The notes: generated by a model not told the origin, from the letters alone. Shown: positions 9,290 through 18,086, numbered from the stretch's first letter. The stretch: 64,000 nt of DNA from Halobaculum limi (GCF_029490015.1 NZ_CP120469.1:365106-429105), one strand, 5' to 3'. Numbers and translations are program-made.

Positions 9290-10015
9290 CTACTGAACAG
9301 TCGGTTCAGTGGCTGGCTCCTCGATACGGCGCTCATCTCCCGTGCGACGGTTCCAGAGGTACCGCCCGAACACGATCCACGCTAAGCCGTAGAACACCAT
9401 CGCTCCACCCCAAGGGTCAGCGCCTTCGCCCATCACGTACGTGGTGAAGGCGATAGTGAGCGGGACTCCCACAGGGAGTGCGGCGATGAGAAGCCACGCT
9501 GCCGCTTTCGGGGCCACGTCAGCGCGAAGCATCGTGATCCCGTACCCTACCGCTCCGAGCGTAGTCACGAGGAGTCCAAGCAAGAAGCCGATGAAGAACA
9601 CTCCAGGGCCGTACTCGGCAATCGGTAGCGAAATCGCTGCGACCACTGTACCAACAGCCATCGCCCAGAAACTCCCCCAAGCGAGTCGGCCAACCCTGTG
9701 GTGCCCACTCCAATAGTACGCCGGAAGTCCGAACACGAGTAGGAAAAATCCGAGGACTGCGAACGGACTGACGATTTCGAACTCTCGTTCGTTCAGTACG
9801 GTGAAGAGTGCGAGTCCGGACGCCGCCACCAGAATCCCCCCAGCGATTTCACTGAGCGTACTCAACTGTTGTACGCGGCTTGGTCTCTCCTCGCCTGCCT
9901 CGTCGCGCCGGGTTTCGTCCTGATACTTCTGTTCCATATCGTCTCTCGAACCCGACACGAAATCTACGTTGGTAGACCACGATCCGGTCGGGTCACGTAC
10001 ATAACGTTCCATCAC
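9290..10015 (-). CDS. Membrane protein of unknown function
   Basis: Up to 241 residues. An acidic head of about 50 residues (MEQKYQDETRRDEAGEERP) is followed by six hydrophobic segments, including GGILVAASGLALFTVL, FAVLGFFLLVFGLPAYYW and GVFFIGFLLGLLVTTLGAVGYGITM, and a charged tail RRTGDERRIEEPATEP. A second ATG 26 codons in (MEQKYQ) is an equally good start. I do not recognise a family. The gene and its flanks to about 10270 are visibly less GC-rich than the genes on either side. It sits in the opposite orientation between two CPBP paralogues, so an insertion into or beside a duplicated locus is plausible. Confidence 0.65.
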   Translation of the reverse strand: MMERYVRDPTGSWSTNVDFVSGSRDDMEQKYQDETRRDEAGEERPSRVQQLSTLSEIAGGILVAASGLALFTVLNEREFEIVSPFAVLGFFLLVFGLPAYYWSGHHRVGRLAWGSFWAMAVGTVVAAISLPIAEYGPGVFFIGFLLGLLVTTLGAVGYGITMLRADVAPKAAAWLLIAALPVGVPLTIAFTTYVMGEGADPWGGAMVFYGLAWIVFGRYLWNRRTGDERRIEEPATEPTVQ

Positions 10016-10270
10016 AATATAAAATTGACAGACCAGATAGTACCACAGTAGACAAAACGGATGTCTCGAGGTATCTATCTGAGTAATACGCAGTAGGTAT
10101 CTATCAGCAAATTTGGCTCTCAGTTAGCACAAGCAAGACCGACGATCGTCTGAATACATCTTCTCTACTCAGTACACCGTTCCGATCACGCTCTTGAGAG
10201 TCAAACGGATCTGGCGTGCGAATCAGCGACGACCCCAACGATATTTATCTCGACCGACGGTCAGTCCGGT

Positions 10271-11080
10271 ATGACCACGGTCGAGTCCAGCGCGTCGGGC
10301 GGACAGCTCTCCGGTCGCCTCCGCCGATTTTCGGTGCTGTTCGGTGTCGGGATGATCGGAGTACTCGCGGCGGCGATCACCGGCGTCGTCGGCGCGGAAC
10401 TGCCCGAACCGCTGGCGTCACAACCGACGGTGCTTGTGGTCGCACTCGTCGCCGCACAGTCGGCCGTGTTGCTCGCGGTCGCCGTCCTCGTCGGGCAGTA
10501 CACCGCCCCACGAGTCGGATTTACCTCTCGACTCCGCGAGTGGGCGACCGATCCGCGTGGGACGGCGTGGGCGGGCTTCCGTGCGGAACTTCGTCCGGCC
10601 GCGACGCTCGGCAGTGCCGCCGGCGTCGTGTTGCTCGCCGTCAGTTGGGCGTTCGGCCCGGCGGGGAGTCTCTCTGGTGCGGGCGCGACGGTCACGGACG
10701 TGCTTCGCGGCGTTCCACTGCGGTTCCTTTACGGCGGTCTCACCGAAGAGTTGCTGTTGCGCTGGGGCGTGATGTCCGTGATCGCGGCGCTGCTGTGGCG
10801 TGTGACCGGCAGCGAGCGTGGCAACGTCTCCGCGTGGGTCGCGTGGACGGCCATCGTCGCCAGCGCGGTGCTGTTCGGCGTCGGCCACCTCCCCACCGCG
10901 GCGACGCTGTACGGGGGATTGACGCCCGCCGTCGTCGGCTTCGTCGTCGTCGGCAACACGATCGGTGGCATCGCCTACGGGTGGCTGTTCTGGCGACACA
11001 GCCTCGAAGCCGCGATGGTGGGCCATATGGCGACGCACGTCGTCTTCGTCGCCGTGTCGATGGTCCTCGTGCTCTCGTGA
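10271..11080 (+). CDS. CPBP family intramembrane glutamic endopeptidase (copy 2)
   Basis: 269 residues, paralogue of the gene at 8178. Motifs: EELLLRWG near residue 158, VLFGVGHLP near residue 199, and GHMATHVVFV in place of the third HxxxN motif. Here the Asn position reads His (H-MAT-H), while copy 1 has HAVSN. If that Asn/Asp is needed for catalysis or packing, copy 2 may have shifted function. A TATA-like ATATTTATC lies at 10241-10249, about 22 nt before the ATG. It ends 4 nt from the convergent gene at 11085. Confidence 0.82.
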   Translation: MTTVESSASGGQLSGRLRRFSVLFGVGMIGVLAAAITGVVGAELPEPLASQPTVLVVALVAAQSAVLLAVAVLVGQYTAPRVGFTSRLREWATDPRGTAWAGFRAELRPAATLGSAAGVVLLAVSWAFGPAGSLSGAGATVTDVLRGVPLRFLYGGLTEELLLRWGVMSVIAALLWRVTGSERGNVSAWVAWTAIVASAVLFGVGHLPTAATLYGGLTPAVVGFVVVGNTIGGIAYGWLFWRHSLEAAMVGHMATHVVFVAVSMVLVLS

Positions 11081-11084
11081 GTCG

Positions 11085-12182
11085 TCACTCGTCTGTATCG
11101 TCGGTGCCATCGGTGGCGTCGTCGCCGACCGCGTCGCTCGACGCCGCGTCGAGACCCTCGCCACCGTCGGCGCGGACCGCCGCGCGCCGCTCCGGGATCA
11201 GGTCGAGCGCGGGTTCGACGTCGCCGAGCACGAGCAGCGCGTAGTACCGGAGGTACGACACCGCTGGCACTTGCACGAGCGCGGCGGCGACGAGCAGTGA
11301 CAGCACGAACAGGACGCCCGCGACGACGAGCAGGCCCGCGCCGAGGGGTTCGACCGTCGACAACAGCAGGAACCCGAGGCCACCGAGGACGCCGAACGGG
11401 ATCAGCAACACCACGGCGGCGATGCCGACGGCGAGCGCGACGCCGACCCCGATCACGACGTTCAGGACGACGCTGGCGACGATGTACGCGAGGTACTGCC
11501 AAGGGTTCGCGGTGATCGTCGGCCACAACCGTCCCCAGGCGCCGAGGACGGTCCGCTCCTCGAGGACCATAATCGGGACGACGAAGACGGTGGTGAACCC
11601 CTCTATCAGCCCGGTGACGGCCGCGAGGACCGCGAGAATCGGGAGCAACAGCACGGCAGTGACCAGCGAGACGCCGGCCTCGCCGCCGAGCAAAAGCGGT
11701 GCGAACGCGAGCCCGAGAACGACCGCGAACGCGCCGAACACCACGGCCCCGAGCACGAGACGGAACCCGAACAGTCGGACGCCCTGTCGCCACCGGTCGC
11801 CCCAAAACTCGCCGAGACGGACCGCCTCGGTCCGGAGCGACTCGATCAGGACGAACTCCATCACGGAGCCGACGAACAAGAACACGAGGCCGAGGACGAC
11901 CCCGACGACGACGAGCCCCGCGAGGAGCGCCACCACCTCCGGACCGATCTGTGGGAGCGGCGGGATGCCGCCGAATCCGCCGGGCGCGCCCGGGCCGCCA
12001 CCCCCGCCGCCGGTGGGCGCGGACGTCTGCGTGCCGTTGAACCCTGCACCGGGGCCACCGACGAAGAACGCCACCACGGCGAGTTTCAGCCACAGCGACC
12101 GGTCGATCGGCCACAACAGCGACTTCGTCGCTCGATACGCGTCGTCGAGGTCTTCCACCGCGTGTATCGGCACTCGGCTCAC
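11085..12182 (-). CDS. Haloarchaeal polytopic membrane protein (DUF7544-like)
   Basis: 365 residues. The first 30 residues (HAVEDLDDAYRATKSLLWPID) precede a membrane segment. A Gly/Pro-rich external loop (residues about 50-75) and five or six more hydrophobic segments follow, then an acidic C-terminal tail ending in repeated TDD/TDE. The architecture matches a haloarchaea-restricted family I recall as DUF7544. No enzymatic motif is visible. It is transcribed toward the second CPBP gene and separated from the GT2 gene upstream by about 130 nt. The function is unknown. Confidence 0.6.
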   Translation of the reverse strand: MSRVPIHAVEDLDDAYRATKSLLWPIDRSLWLKLAVVAFFVGGPGAGFNGTQTSAPTGGGGGGPGAPGGFGGIPPLPQIGPEVVALLAGLVVVGVVLGLVFLFVGSVMEFVLIESLRTEAVRLGEFWGDRWRQGVRLFGFRLVLGAVVFGAFAVVLGLAFAPLLLGGEAGVSLVTAVLLLPILAVLAAVTGLIEGFTTVFVVPIMVLEERTVLGAWGRLWPTITANPWQYLAYIVASVVLNVVIGVGVALAVGIAAVVLLIPFGVLGGLGFLLLSTVEPLGAGLLVVAGVLFVLSLLVAAALVQVPAVSYLRYYALLVLGDVEPALDLIPERRAAVRADGGEGLDAASSDAVGDDATDGTDDTDE

Positions 12183-12313
12183 CTATCGGATGGACGACAC
12201 CATCGTGCCTATGGGTTCGTACCGACCGCCGTACCGATAGCGTCCGATTGCCGATCGGTTGTCATCGCGGGCACGGCGGTTCCGAGCGGGGAGAGGGCTG
12301 CGACCGCCTCGCG

Positions 12314-13012
12314 TCAGCGCCCGAGGCCGAGTCGCTCTTCGATGCAGACCTTCAGAATCGATTTTCCGATCTCTGCACCGCCGGAGAACGGATCGAGTTT
12401 CGTCTCGCCGAGTCGCTCGTCGTACTCGATGGGTTCCTGGCGAATCCGGTAGCCGCGCATCGCGGGGCGGATGAGCAGTTCTGCGGACAGACCGGTGTTC
12501 TCGGTCCATCGAATCGACTCGATGACGTCCTCGTGGTACGCCCGCATCCCCGTCGTCACGTCGTGGAGGTGGTGGCCGCCGAGGACGCTCGCGGTCGTCG
12601 CGAACAGGCGGTTGCCGAGGCGGTTCATCGCCGGCATCGTCGCCGCGCCGTGATACAGGCGGTCGCCACTGACCACGTCGTACCCCTCGTTGATCAACTC
12701 GAGAAAGTCGGGAATGCGCTCCATCGGGTACGTCCCGTCGCAGTCGGTCGTAATCCGCACGGGGTTCGACGCCTCGTACAGCGCCCGACGGACCGCCGCA
12801 CCGTACCCCTTCGGCGGCTGGTCGACGACGATAGCGCCCTTTTTGCGGGCTATCTCCGGTGTCTCGTCGTCGGAACTGTCGACGACGACGACTTCCGCTC
12901 GCCCGTCGGTAGCGGCGTCGATGTCGTCCAGCACTGGGCCGATCGCTTCCGCCTCGTTGTACGCCCCCATCACGACGCTCACGTCGCCGAGGTCGTACGG
13001 TCGTTCGCTCAT
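12314..13012 (-). CDS. GT2 family glycosyltransferase, polyprenol-phosphate sugar synthase type
   Basis: The start MSERPYDLGDVSVVM at 13012 was chosen over an upstream in-frame codon at 13027 because a TATA-like TTTTTAGG lies at 13033-13040 and the body begins directly. GT-A features are VVMGAYNEAEAIGPVL (nucleotide binding), VVVDSSDDETPEIA, and the metal site TTDCDGTYPMERIP. A conserved DVTTGMRAY follows. The enzyme has no C-terminal membrane anchor. Relatives make dolichyl-phosphate mannose or glucose on the cytoplasmic face, feeding protein N-glycosylation. The exact sugar cannot be read. Confidence 0.8.
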   Translation of the reverse strand: MSERPYDLGDVSVVMGAYNEAEAIGPVLDDIDAATDGRAEVVVVDSSDDETPEIARKKGAIVVDQPPKGYGAAVRRALYEASNPVRITTDCDGTYPMERIPDFLELINEGYDVVSGDRLYHGAATMPAMNRLGNRLFATTASVLGGHHLHDVTTGMRAYHEDVIESIRWTENTGLSAELLIRPAMRGYRIRQEPIEYDERLGETKLDPFSGGAEIGKSILKVCIEERLGLGR

Positions 13013-13128
13013 ACTCGTCCGTACCACCGGACGTTTTTAGGCTTGCCGAAAAGTTGTGAGCACGGGGGAGTCCACGATCAGGACGATGCCAAACGATTAG
13101 CCGCCGCCGCCCGTTGTGGACGGTCACC

Positions 13129-14001
13129 ATGTACGACGACGTACTCCTCCCGTTCGACGGGAGCGACGGCGCGATGCGAGTCCTCCACCACGCGGCCGAG
13201 ATCGCACACAGGTTCGACGCGACGGTCCACCTCCTGTACGTCGCGGACACTGGCCGTGACTCGGTGACCGTCGTCGACGGACAGGCGGTCGACGCCCTCG
13301 TCCAAGCCGGCGAGGATGTCCTCGAAGACGCCGAGGAGACGCTGCGGTCGCTCGGCTGTAACTACGACCGCGACATCCTACAGGGGAACCCAGCACAGAC
13401 CATCGCGGAGTACGCCGAACGCTACGAGTACGACCTGATCGTGATGCCCACGCGCGGTCGGGAAGGGATCGTGAAGTACTTCCTTGGGAGCGTCACCGAG
13501 AAGGTGGTCAAGCTGTCGTCGGTGCCGGTGTTGACGGCGCGGATGCAACCTGACGAGCAGTTGGTGTTCCCGTACGAGGAGATTCTGATCCCCACTGATG
13601 GGAGCGAGAGCGCGAGTCGAGCGGCCGACCACGCGCTCTCGCTGGCGGCGGCACTCGACGCGAGCGTCCACGTCCTATCGGTCGTCGACGAGGGAGCGTT
13701 GGGCTTCGACGTGCGGTCGGTGCAGTCGAGTGAAGCAGGCGAGACGGCGGCCGAGGAGGCCGTCGACGGCGTCGCACAGTTGGCCGAGGATCACGGCATC
13801 GACGAGGTCGTCCGTCACGTGGAACACGGGAGTCCGGTAGAGCGCATCCTCGACTGTATCGACGAGACGGGCACCGACGCCGTCGTGATGGGGACGACCG
13901 GACGACGCGGGACCGACCGGATCCTACTGGGGAGCGTCGCGGAGAAGACCATCCAGTCGGCTCCGGTCCCGGTCATCACAGTTGGCGACGGCGACTCCTA
14001 A
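13129..14001 (+). CDS. Tandem universal stress protein (two UspA domains)
   Basis: 290 residues made of two UspA folds. Domain 1: YDDVLLPFDGSDGAMRVLHH ... MPTRGREGIVKYFLGSVTEKVV. Domain 2: YEEILIPTDGSESASRAADH ... GTTGRRGTDRILLGSVAEKT. Each has the ATP-binding G-x2-G-x9-G-S pattern (GREGIVKYFLGS and GRRGTDRILLGS). Start M6 (13129) was chosen because MYDDVLLP is the canonical N-terminus. The gene is monocistronic and precedes the halocyanin promoter region. Such proteins are common in haloarchaea, and a specific role cannot be named. Confidence 0.88.
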   Translation: MYDDVLLPFDGSDGAMRVLHHAAEIAHRFDATVHLLYVADTGRDSVTVVDGQAVDALVQAGEDVLEDAEETLRSLGCNYDRDILQGNPAQTIAEYAERYEYDLIVMPTRGREGIVKYFLGSVTEKVVKLSSVPVLTARMQPDEQLVFPYEEILIPTDGSESASRAADHALSLAAALDASVHVLSVVDEGALGFDVRSVQSSEAGETAAEEAVDGVAQLAEDHGIDEVVRHVEHGSPVERILDCIDETGTDAVVMGTTGRRGTDRILLGSVAEKTIQSAPVPVITVGDGDS

Positions 14002-14044
14002 CGCGTCGGCCGCCGGCACAGCCGACGCGTCAGCTGTTCATCGC

Positions 14045-14084
14045 CGTTCCCAGCGACTGGGAACGACCTCGGCCCGACTTTTCC
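14045..14084 (+). promoter_or_regulatory. Copper-protein element (site A) plus TATA-like box of halocyanin gene
   Basis: A perfect inverted repeat CGTTCCCAG-CGA-CTGGGAACG (14045-14065) is followed after 13 nt by CTTTTCC (14078-14084), which sits about 24 nt before the ATG at 14108. The same TCCCARCRACTGGGAAC core with the same 13-nt spacing occurs before the second halocyanin and the multicopper oxidase. A site directly upstream of the BRE/TATA position is typical for an archaeal activator. Confidence 0.65.
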
Positions 14085-14107
14085 ACGGGGTCGTAAGCCG
14101 AACATGT

Positions 14108-14932
14108 ATGACGGACGCCCGAACACCATCGACGTCTCGTCGCACTGTCATCCGAGCAGCGGTCGCAGGCGGGGCCGCCGCGGCCACGGGTGGGGCCGCC
14201 GTCTCCACGGCCGCCGCGCAGTCGTCGGGTGGGCTCTCGGCGTGGTTCTCGAACACGAGCAACTACGACGGCGTCGTCGACGAGACCGGGTCCTCGTCGG
14301 TGACGGTGAAAGTCGGAACGGAGGCCAACGGCGGCGCGTTCGGCTACGGGCCGGCCGCGGTTCGGGTCGACCCCGGGACGACCGTCACCTGGGAGTGGAC
14401 CGGCAACGGCGGGTCGCACAACGTCGTCGCCGACTCCGGCGCGTTCGAGTCGGAACTGGTCGGTGACGCCGGCCACACCTTCGAGCACACGTTCGAGGAG
14501 TCGGGCGTGTTCAAGTACGCCTGCACACCCCACAAGGCGATGGGGATGAAGGGTGCCGTCGTCGTCGGTGACGCGTCCGTCGGCGGTGGCTCCGGCGGAG
14601 GTGGCGGCAGCGAGTCGACCGCGACCGCAACGGAGTCGGCCACGACCACCGCGAACGAGTCGAGCGGCGCTGCCGCGGGCGGTGGCTCCGGCGGCGGCGA
14701 CGGTGGCGCCGGCGGTGCGGGCGACGCGCCGGCGTGGATGCTCCTCGGCGGCGGCATCGGCGCGGCGCTGTCGCCGCTTATCTTCGGCCTGTTCCTCCTC
14801 GTGGTCGGCGACGGCTCCGACGGGAGCGGTGGGCGCAGTGGGAACAGCAGAAGCGGCGGGAGCGACGACCCGACGTACCGGGCCGACGGCGGCCGGCCGG
14901 TGAGCGCCGCAGAGCGGCCCGAACGGAGGTGA
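14108..14932 (+). CDS. Halocyanin-type blue copper protein, Tat-exported, C-terminal membrane anchor
   Basis: The start at 14108 (MTDARTPSTSRRTVIRAAV) gives a leaderless transcript from site A. A Tat signal is followed by ATAAAQ, without a lipobox Cys. A single cupredoxin domain follows (about residues 45-155), with type 1 copper ligands in GSHNVV, the YACTPH segment and the Met of KAMGMKG. A long Gly/Ser/Thr linker (160-215) ends in one membrane helix (PAWMLLGGGIGAALSPLIFG) and an acidic cytoplasmic tail. It is probably a membrane-tethered electron carrier between the quinol pool or bc complex and NirK or the oxidase. Its cupredoxin domain is very close to that of the halocyanin at 31793. 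Confidence 0.9.
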   Translation: MTDARTPSTSRRTVIRAAVAGGAAAATGGAAVSTAAAQSSGGLSAWFSNTSNYDGVVDETGSSSVTVKVGTEANGGAFGYGPAAVRVDPGTTVTWEWTGNGGSHNVVADSGAFESELVGDAGHTFEHTFEESGVFKYACTPHKAMGMKGAVVVGDASVGGGSGGGGGSESTATATESATTTANESSGAAAGGGSGGGDGGAGGAGDAPAWMLLGGGIGAALSPLIFGLFLLVVGDGSDGSGGRSGNSRSGGSDDPTYRADGGRPVSAAERPERR

Positions 14933-14937
14933 CAGAC

Positions 14938-15618
14938 GTGGCTCGTGCACGACTCCGGGTGACGCTCCCCGACGGCGTGTGGGCCAGCGACGTGTCACGA
15001 GCACACCCGGAGGCGACGCTGTCGGTACTGTCGGTGATGCCGACCGACGACGCCGCGGTGGCGTTGGTCAGCCTGCAGGCGGAGAACGCTCCCGCGGTCG
15101 TGCGCGACATCGAGGCCGCGGAGTCGGTGACTGAGGTGGAACTCCAGCGTGCCGCGGAGGACGTGCGAGAGGTCGTCCTCCAAGTCGAGACGACCGACCC
15201 ACGACTGTTGGGACCGCTCCGAGAGGCCCGCCTGCCGATCGAACACCCGGTCATCGTCGCCGACGGGGAGGCACAGTTCACCGTCGCCGGGGCGCGTGAG
15301 CGCCTGTCCGCGCTCGCGACGGCGTTAGAGGCGGCGGCGATGGAGTTCGAGGTGGCGTACGTCCACGACGCCATCGACGCCGAAGACCTCCTGACGGACG
15401 GCCAGCGTGACCTCCTGACGGCCGCCGTCGAGGCGGGATACTACGACACGCCGCGCGAGACGACGCTGACGAAACTCGCCCAGCAGCAGGGAATCGCGAA
15501 GTCGACGGCAAGCGAGCGCCTCCACCGCGCGGAGGGGAAAGTGATCAAGCGGTTCGCGGAGGACTCGCTGGGACTGCAGGCCGCTGGCGAGCGCCTCACA
15601 CGGACCTCGAAGCCGTAA
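14938..15618 (+). CDS. Bacterio-opsin-activator-type HTH_10 transcriptional regulator
   Basis: The GTG at 14938, 5 nt after the halocyanin stop, gives VARARLRVTLPDGVWASDVS as the N-terminus. The frame extends further upstream but only with shadow sequence of the halocyanin tail. 226 residues. The C-terminal HTH_10 domain is clear: LLTDGQRDLLTAAVEAGYYDTPRETTLTKLA, then GIAKSTASERLHRAEGKVIKRF. The N-terminal 160 residues are an unnamed ligand or partner-binding region without Cys clusters, so this is not NarO itself. Co-transcription with a copper carrier suggests that it controls copper or electron-carrier genes, perhaps the site A/B/C element. That is an inference. Confidence 0.8.
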   Translation: MARARLRVTLPDGVWASDVSRAHPEATLSVLSVMPTDDAAVALVSLQAENAPAVVRDIEAAESVTEVELQRAAEDVREVVLQVETTDPRLLGPLREARLPIEHPVIVADGEAQFTVAGARERLSALATALEAAAMEFEVAYVHDAIDAEDLLTDGQRDLLTAAVEAGYYDTPRETTLTKLAQQQGIAKSTASERLHRAEGKVIKRFAEDSLGLQAAGERLTRTSKP

Positions 15619-15676
15619 TCCGGACGAAAGTACCGCTCACGAACTCTGTGCCGACAAATCGATTCACGCTCGTTCA

Positions 15677-16024
15677 ATGACAAACGACACGCACGCACAC
15701 TCGAGCGACGAGGCATCGACACCGTGGGGCGTCGCCAGCGTCGAGACGGTCACGCACGTCGCAGACGTCGACCCGGACCTCTCCGACGCGGTCGGCGTTC
15801 CGACCGACAGACCAGCACGCGGCATCGACGTTCGCGACGCACCCGCGCCGAAACCGCTCACGCGGACGCTGGAGGAGTTGGAGACGATGGACGACCGCTC
15901 GGTCCTCCTTCAGCGAAACGACCGCGTCCCGACGCACCTGTTCGAGCAACTCGACGACCGCGGCTTCCGGTTCGGCACGGTCGAACGCGAGGCGGAGGCG
16001 CTCACCGCCATCTGGCGGGAGTGA
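15677..16024 (+). CDS. DUF2249 domain protein
   Basis: 115 residues. The domain covers residues 47-115: GIDVRDAPAPKPLTRTLEEL, then DRSVLLQRNDRVPTHLFEQL and DRGFRFGTVER. This is a TusA-like alpha/beta fold family common in denitrification gene clusters of bacteria and haloarchaea, where it sits beside nir and nor genes. The biochemical role is unknown. A link to heme or metal handling has been suggested by context only. The N-terminal 45 residues are acidic and variable. Confidence 0.8.
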   Translation: MTNDTHAHSSDEASTPWGVASVETVTHVADVDPDLSDAVGVPTDRPARGIDVRDAPAPKPLTRTLEELETMDDRSVLLQRNDRVPTHLFEQLDDRGFRFGTVEREAEALTAIWRE

Positions 16025-16061
16025 GTCGGCCCGCGGCCTCAGAGCGACCGATCGGTCGCCG

Positions 16062-16073
16062 CGAACGTGTTCG
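16062..16073. promoter_or_regulatory. Denitrification-type palindrome CGAAC-GT-GTTCG (site 1)
   Basis: CGAACGTGTTCG lies 50 nt before the start of the 214-residue conserved gene. A near-identical palindrome precedes NO reductase, and related ones precede nirK, the MoaD-like gene and the CGCGG gene. Haloarchaeal denitrification genes are known to be activated by the regulator NarO through a semi-palindromic element. That this motif is that element is my inference. Confidence 0.55.
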
Positions 16074-16122
16074 GCGTGAATCCCTCCGGGGGCGAGTCCG
16101 TACGTTCACACAGTGAGCGCCG

Positions 16123-16767
16123 ATGATCGGATTCGACCTCCCGGTCGGGCGATCCGACGGGGCCGACGACGGACGTGCCGACAAAGAACGGACGGAGGAC
16201 ACAGGTGGCGACGAGGACGGTCGATTCGACCCATCCGACGCGTTCGTACCCGAACGACTGCCGGAGCCGACTTCTTGGCTCACCGAGGGCGAGGCGACGG
16301 TGTTGACCGGCGAGAGCCACGTCGAGACCCGAGCGATGGCGCGGGCGGCGTTCGAGGAACGCGGCGTCCGTGACGCGACGTTCGGCTACGTCCTGACGAA
16401 ACTCGACCGCGACCGGAACCACCCGGACGCCGGGTTCAGATTCGCTCGCGACGGCGACACGCTCCGGGTCGTGTTCACGGCGACGACGGCGTTCTGTCCG
16501 CAGGGTGGCGCACTCGCGCTGGCGACGTTTCGTGCGCTGAACGCCGAAGGCGACCGTCACGAGTACGACGTCGTTCGGGTACGCGTCGACGAGACGTATC
16601 ACGCCAGCGAGGGCGTCAACGACCGACTGACCGACGCCGAACGCGAGTTCCGCGAGACTGGACGCCTGCCCGGCGGTGATGGCGACGGTGAGCGTGTCGA
16701 ACGCGACGACGCACGCCCGCAGGACGCGTCAGCGGTCGACGACGGACACGGAGGGAGGTGGCCGTGA
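16123..16767 (+). CDS. Conserved protein of unknown function in the denitrification cluster
   Basis: 214 residues. An acidic disordered head runs to about residue 45. A compact domain follows (55-175) with WLTEGEATVLTGESHVETRAM, LDRDRNHPDAGFRFARDGDTL and VFTATTAFCPQGGALALATF, then an acidic tail. The single Cys in TTAFCPQGG recalls metal or Fe-S maturation proteins of the DUF59/PaaD type, but I cannot name a family with confidence. It overlaps the next membrane gene and has a CGAAC-GT-GTTCG palindrome in its promoter, so it is probably expressed under denitrifying conditions. Confidence 0.6.
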   Translation: MIGFDLPVGRSDGADDGRADKERTEDTGGDEDGRFDPSDAFVPERLPEPTSWLTEGEATVLTGESHVETRAMARAAFEERGVRDATFGYVLTKLDRDRNHPDAGFRFARDGDTLRVVFTATTAFCPQGGALALATFRALNAEGDRHEYDVVRVRVDETYHASEGVNDRLTDAEREFRETGRLPGGDGDGERVERDDARPQDASAVDDGHGGRWP

Positions 16768-18086
16768 ACGTCGCCAGCGGGCCGCCTGTGGGAGGCGGTG
16801 ACGAACGCGGCCCCGCGGCGGCGGTTACCGTCAGGAGTGCGGGTCTCGCGGGACTCGTCGCTCTCGCCTGGGCAGCGACGCTGGCGGCGGAACGAGCAGA
16901 CGTGGTCGCCGGAACGAGCGCTGCCGCCGCGAATCACCTCCTGTTCGCCGGCGTCGCCTGTACCGCCATCGCGGCCGCCGTACCGAAGTTCGTCGCCGTC
17001 TGGTCGGACGCCCCGCTTCGGTGGCCTCGCGCGGCGAGGCTGGCCGCGCCGCTCGTCGCTGCGGGCGCGGCTGGTGTCGCACTCGGCCTGCTCACGGCCC
17101 ACGTCACCGTTCTCGCGGCGGGTGGCGTCACTCTCGCGGTCGGTCTGTGGACGCTCGCCGCCGCGACGCTGCGGACGCTGCTCCCGGTTCGACCGTGGGA
17201 CGCGACCGAGCGGTGTCTCGCCGCCGGGACGACGGCGCTCGCTGTCGGTAGCCTCGCGGGCGTGACGCTCGCGGCGGGCCGAACGACAGGGACGGCGAGC
17301 GCCTGGGGCGTCACGGTCGTCGACCTCGCGACCGCACACGCGACGCTGGTCGTCATCGGCGGTGTCCTCACGGTTGCGTACGGCGGCGTCTTCCAGTTGT
17401 CTGCGATGCTGACGGGGGCATCAGAGACGGACGCGGAAACGCGGCTCCAGCACGCCGTATCGGTCGTCCACCCGGTCGCGGCGACGGCGCTTGCCGGAGG
17501 TCGAGTGGTTGGGATGGAGGCGGTAGCGCTCGTGGGCGGTCTGACGGTCGCCGCCGTCGCGTGCGTGGTCGGGGGCCTCGTCGCCCGGCGACTGTGGCGC
17601 GGCACCGAGTCTTCGGCGGCGACGCGCCGCTACTGGGGATTCGCAGCCGGGACGCCGCTGTGGGGGGGCCTGGCCGCGTTGACGTGGGTCCGCGCCCCGC
17701 TGACTCGCGGCGGCGTCCTCGGCGGGGCCGTGGCTGAGGTCGTTCTGTGGGGAGCCGTCGGACTGCTCGTGGTCGGGTCGCTGTACCACGTCGTCCCGTT
17801 TCTCGTGTGGCTCGACACGTACGCCGACCGGATCGGTCTGGAGCCGGTTCCGGCCGTCGAGGACCTGTACGTCGCCGGAATCGAACGCGTCGACGGGTGG
17901 GCGTTCGCGCTCGGTATTGGCTGTCTAGCGGTCGCCCGAGGAAGCGGGTGGGCGTCGCTCGGAACTGTCGGTGTCACGCTGGCGGGTGTCGCAGTCGTCG
18001 GCTTCGTCGCGAACCTCGCGGTCGTCGTCCACGACCACGCATCGTGGGACCTCGTCGGTCGCACGACCGCCCGCTCTGCGGGCTGA
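16758..18086 (+). CDS. Polytopic membrane protein, NnrS / heme-copper-oxidase-I-like
   Basis: 442 residues with about 12 membrane segments. Histidines sit inside or at the edge of several helices: NHLLFAGVACTAIAAAVPKF, DLATAHATLVVIGGVLTVAYGGVFQLSAML, LQHAVSVVHPVAATAL and VVGSLYHVVPFLVW. The pattern resembles single-subunit relatives of oxidase subunit I and NnrS-type proteins found in nitric-oxide-responsive clusters. It may bind heme and deal with NO. GTG 16758 overlaps the preceding gene by 10 nt, and GTG 16764 is an alternative start. Translational coupling with the 214-residue gene suggests a joint function. Confidence 0.55.
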   Translation: MAVNVASGPPVGGGDERGPAAAVTVRSAGLAGLVALAWAATLAAERADVVAGTSAAAANHLLFAGVACTAIAAAVPKFVAVWSDAPLRWPRAARLAAPLVAAGAAGVALGLLTAHVTVLAAGGVTLAVGLWTLAAATLRTLLPVRPWDATERCLAAGTTALAVGSLAGVTLAAGRTTGTASAWGVTVVDLATAHATLVVIGGVLTVAYGGVFQLSAMLTGASETDAETRLQHAVSVVHPVAATALAGGRVVGMEAVALVGGLTVAAVACVVGGLVARRLWRGTESSAATRRYWGFAAGTPLWGGLAALTWVRAPLTRGGVLGGAVAEVVLWGAVGLLVVGSLYHVVPFLVWLDTYADRIGLEPVPAVEDLYVAGIERVDGWAFALGIGCLAVARGSGWASLGTVGVTLAGVAVVGFVANLAVVVHDHASWDLVGRTTARSAG

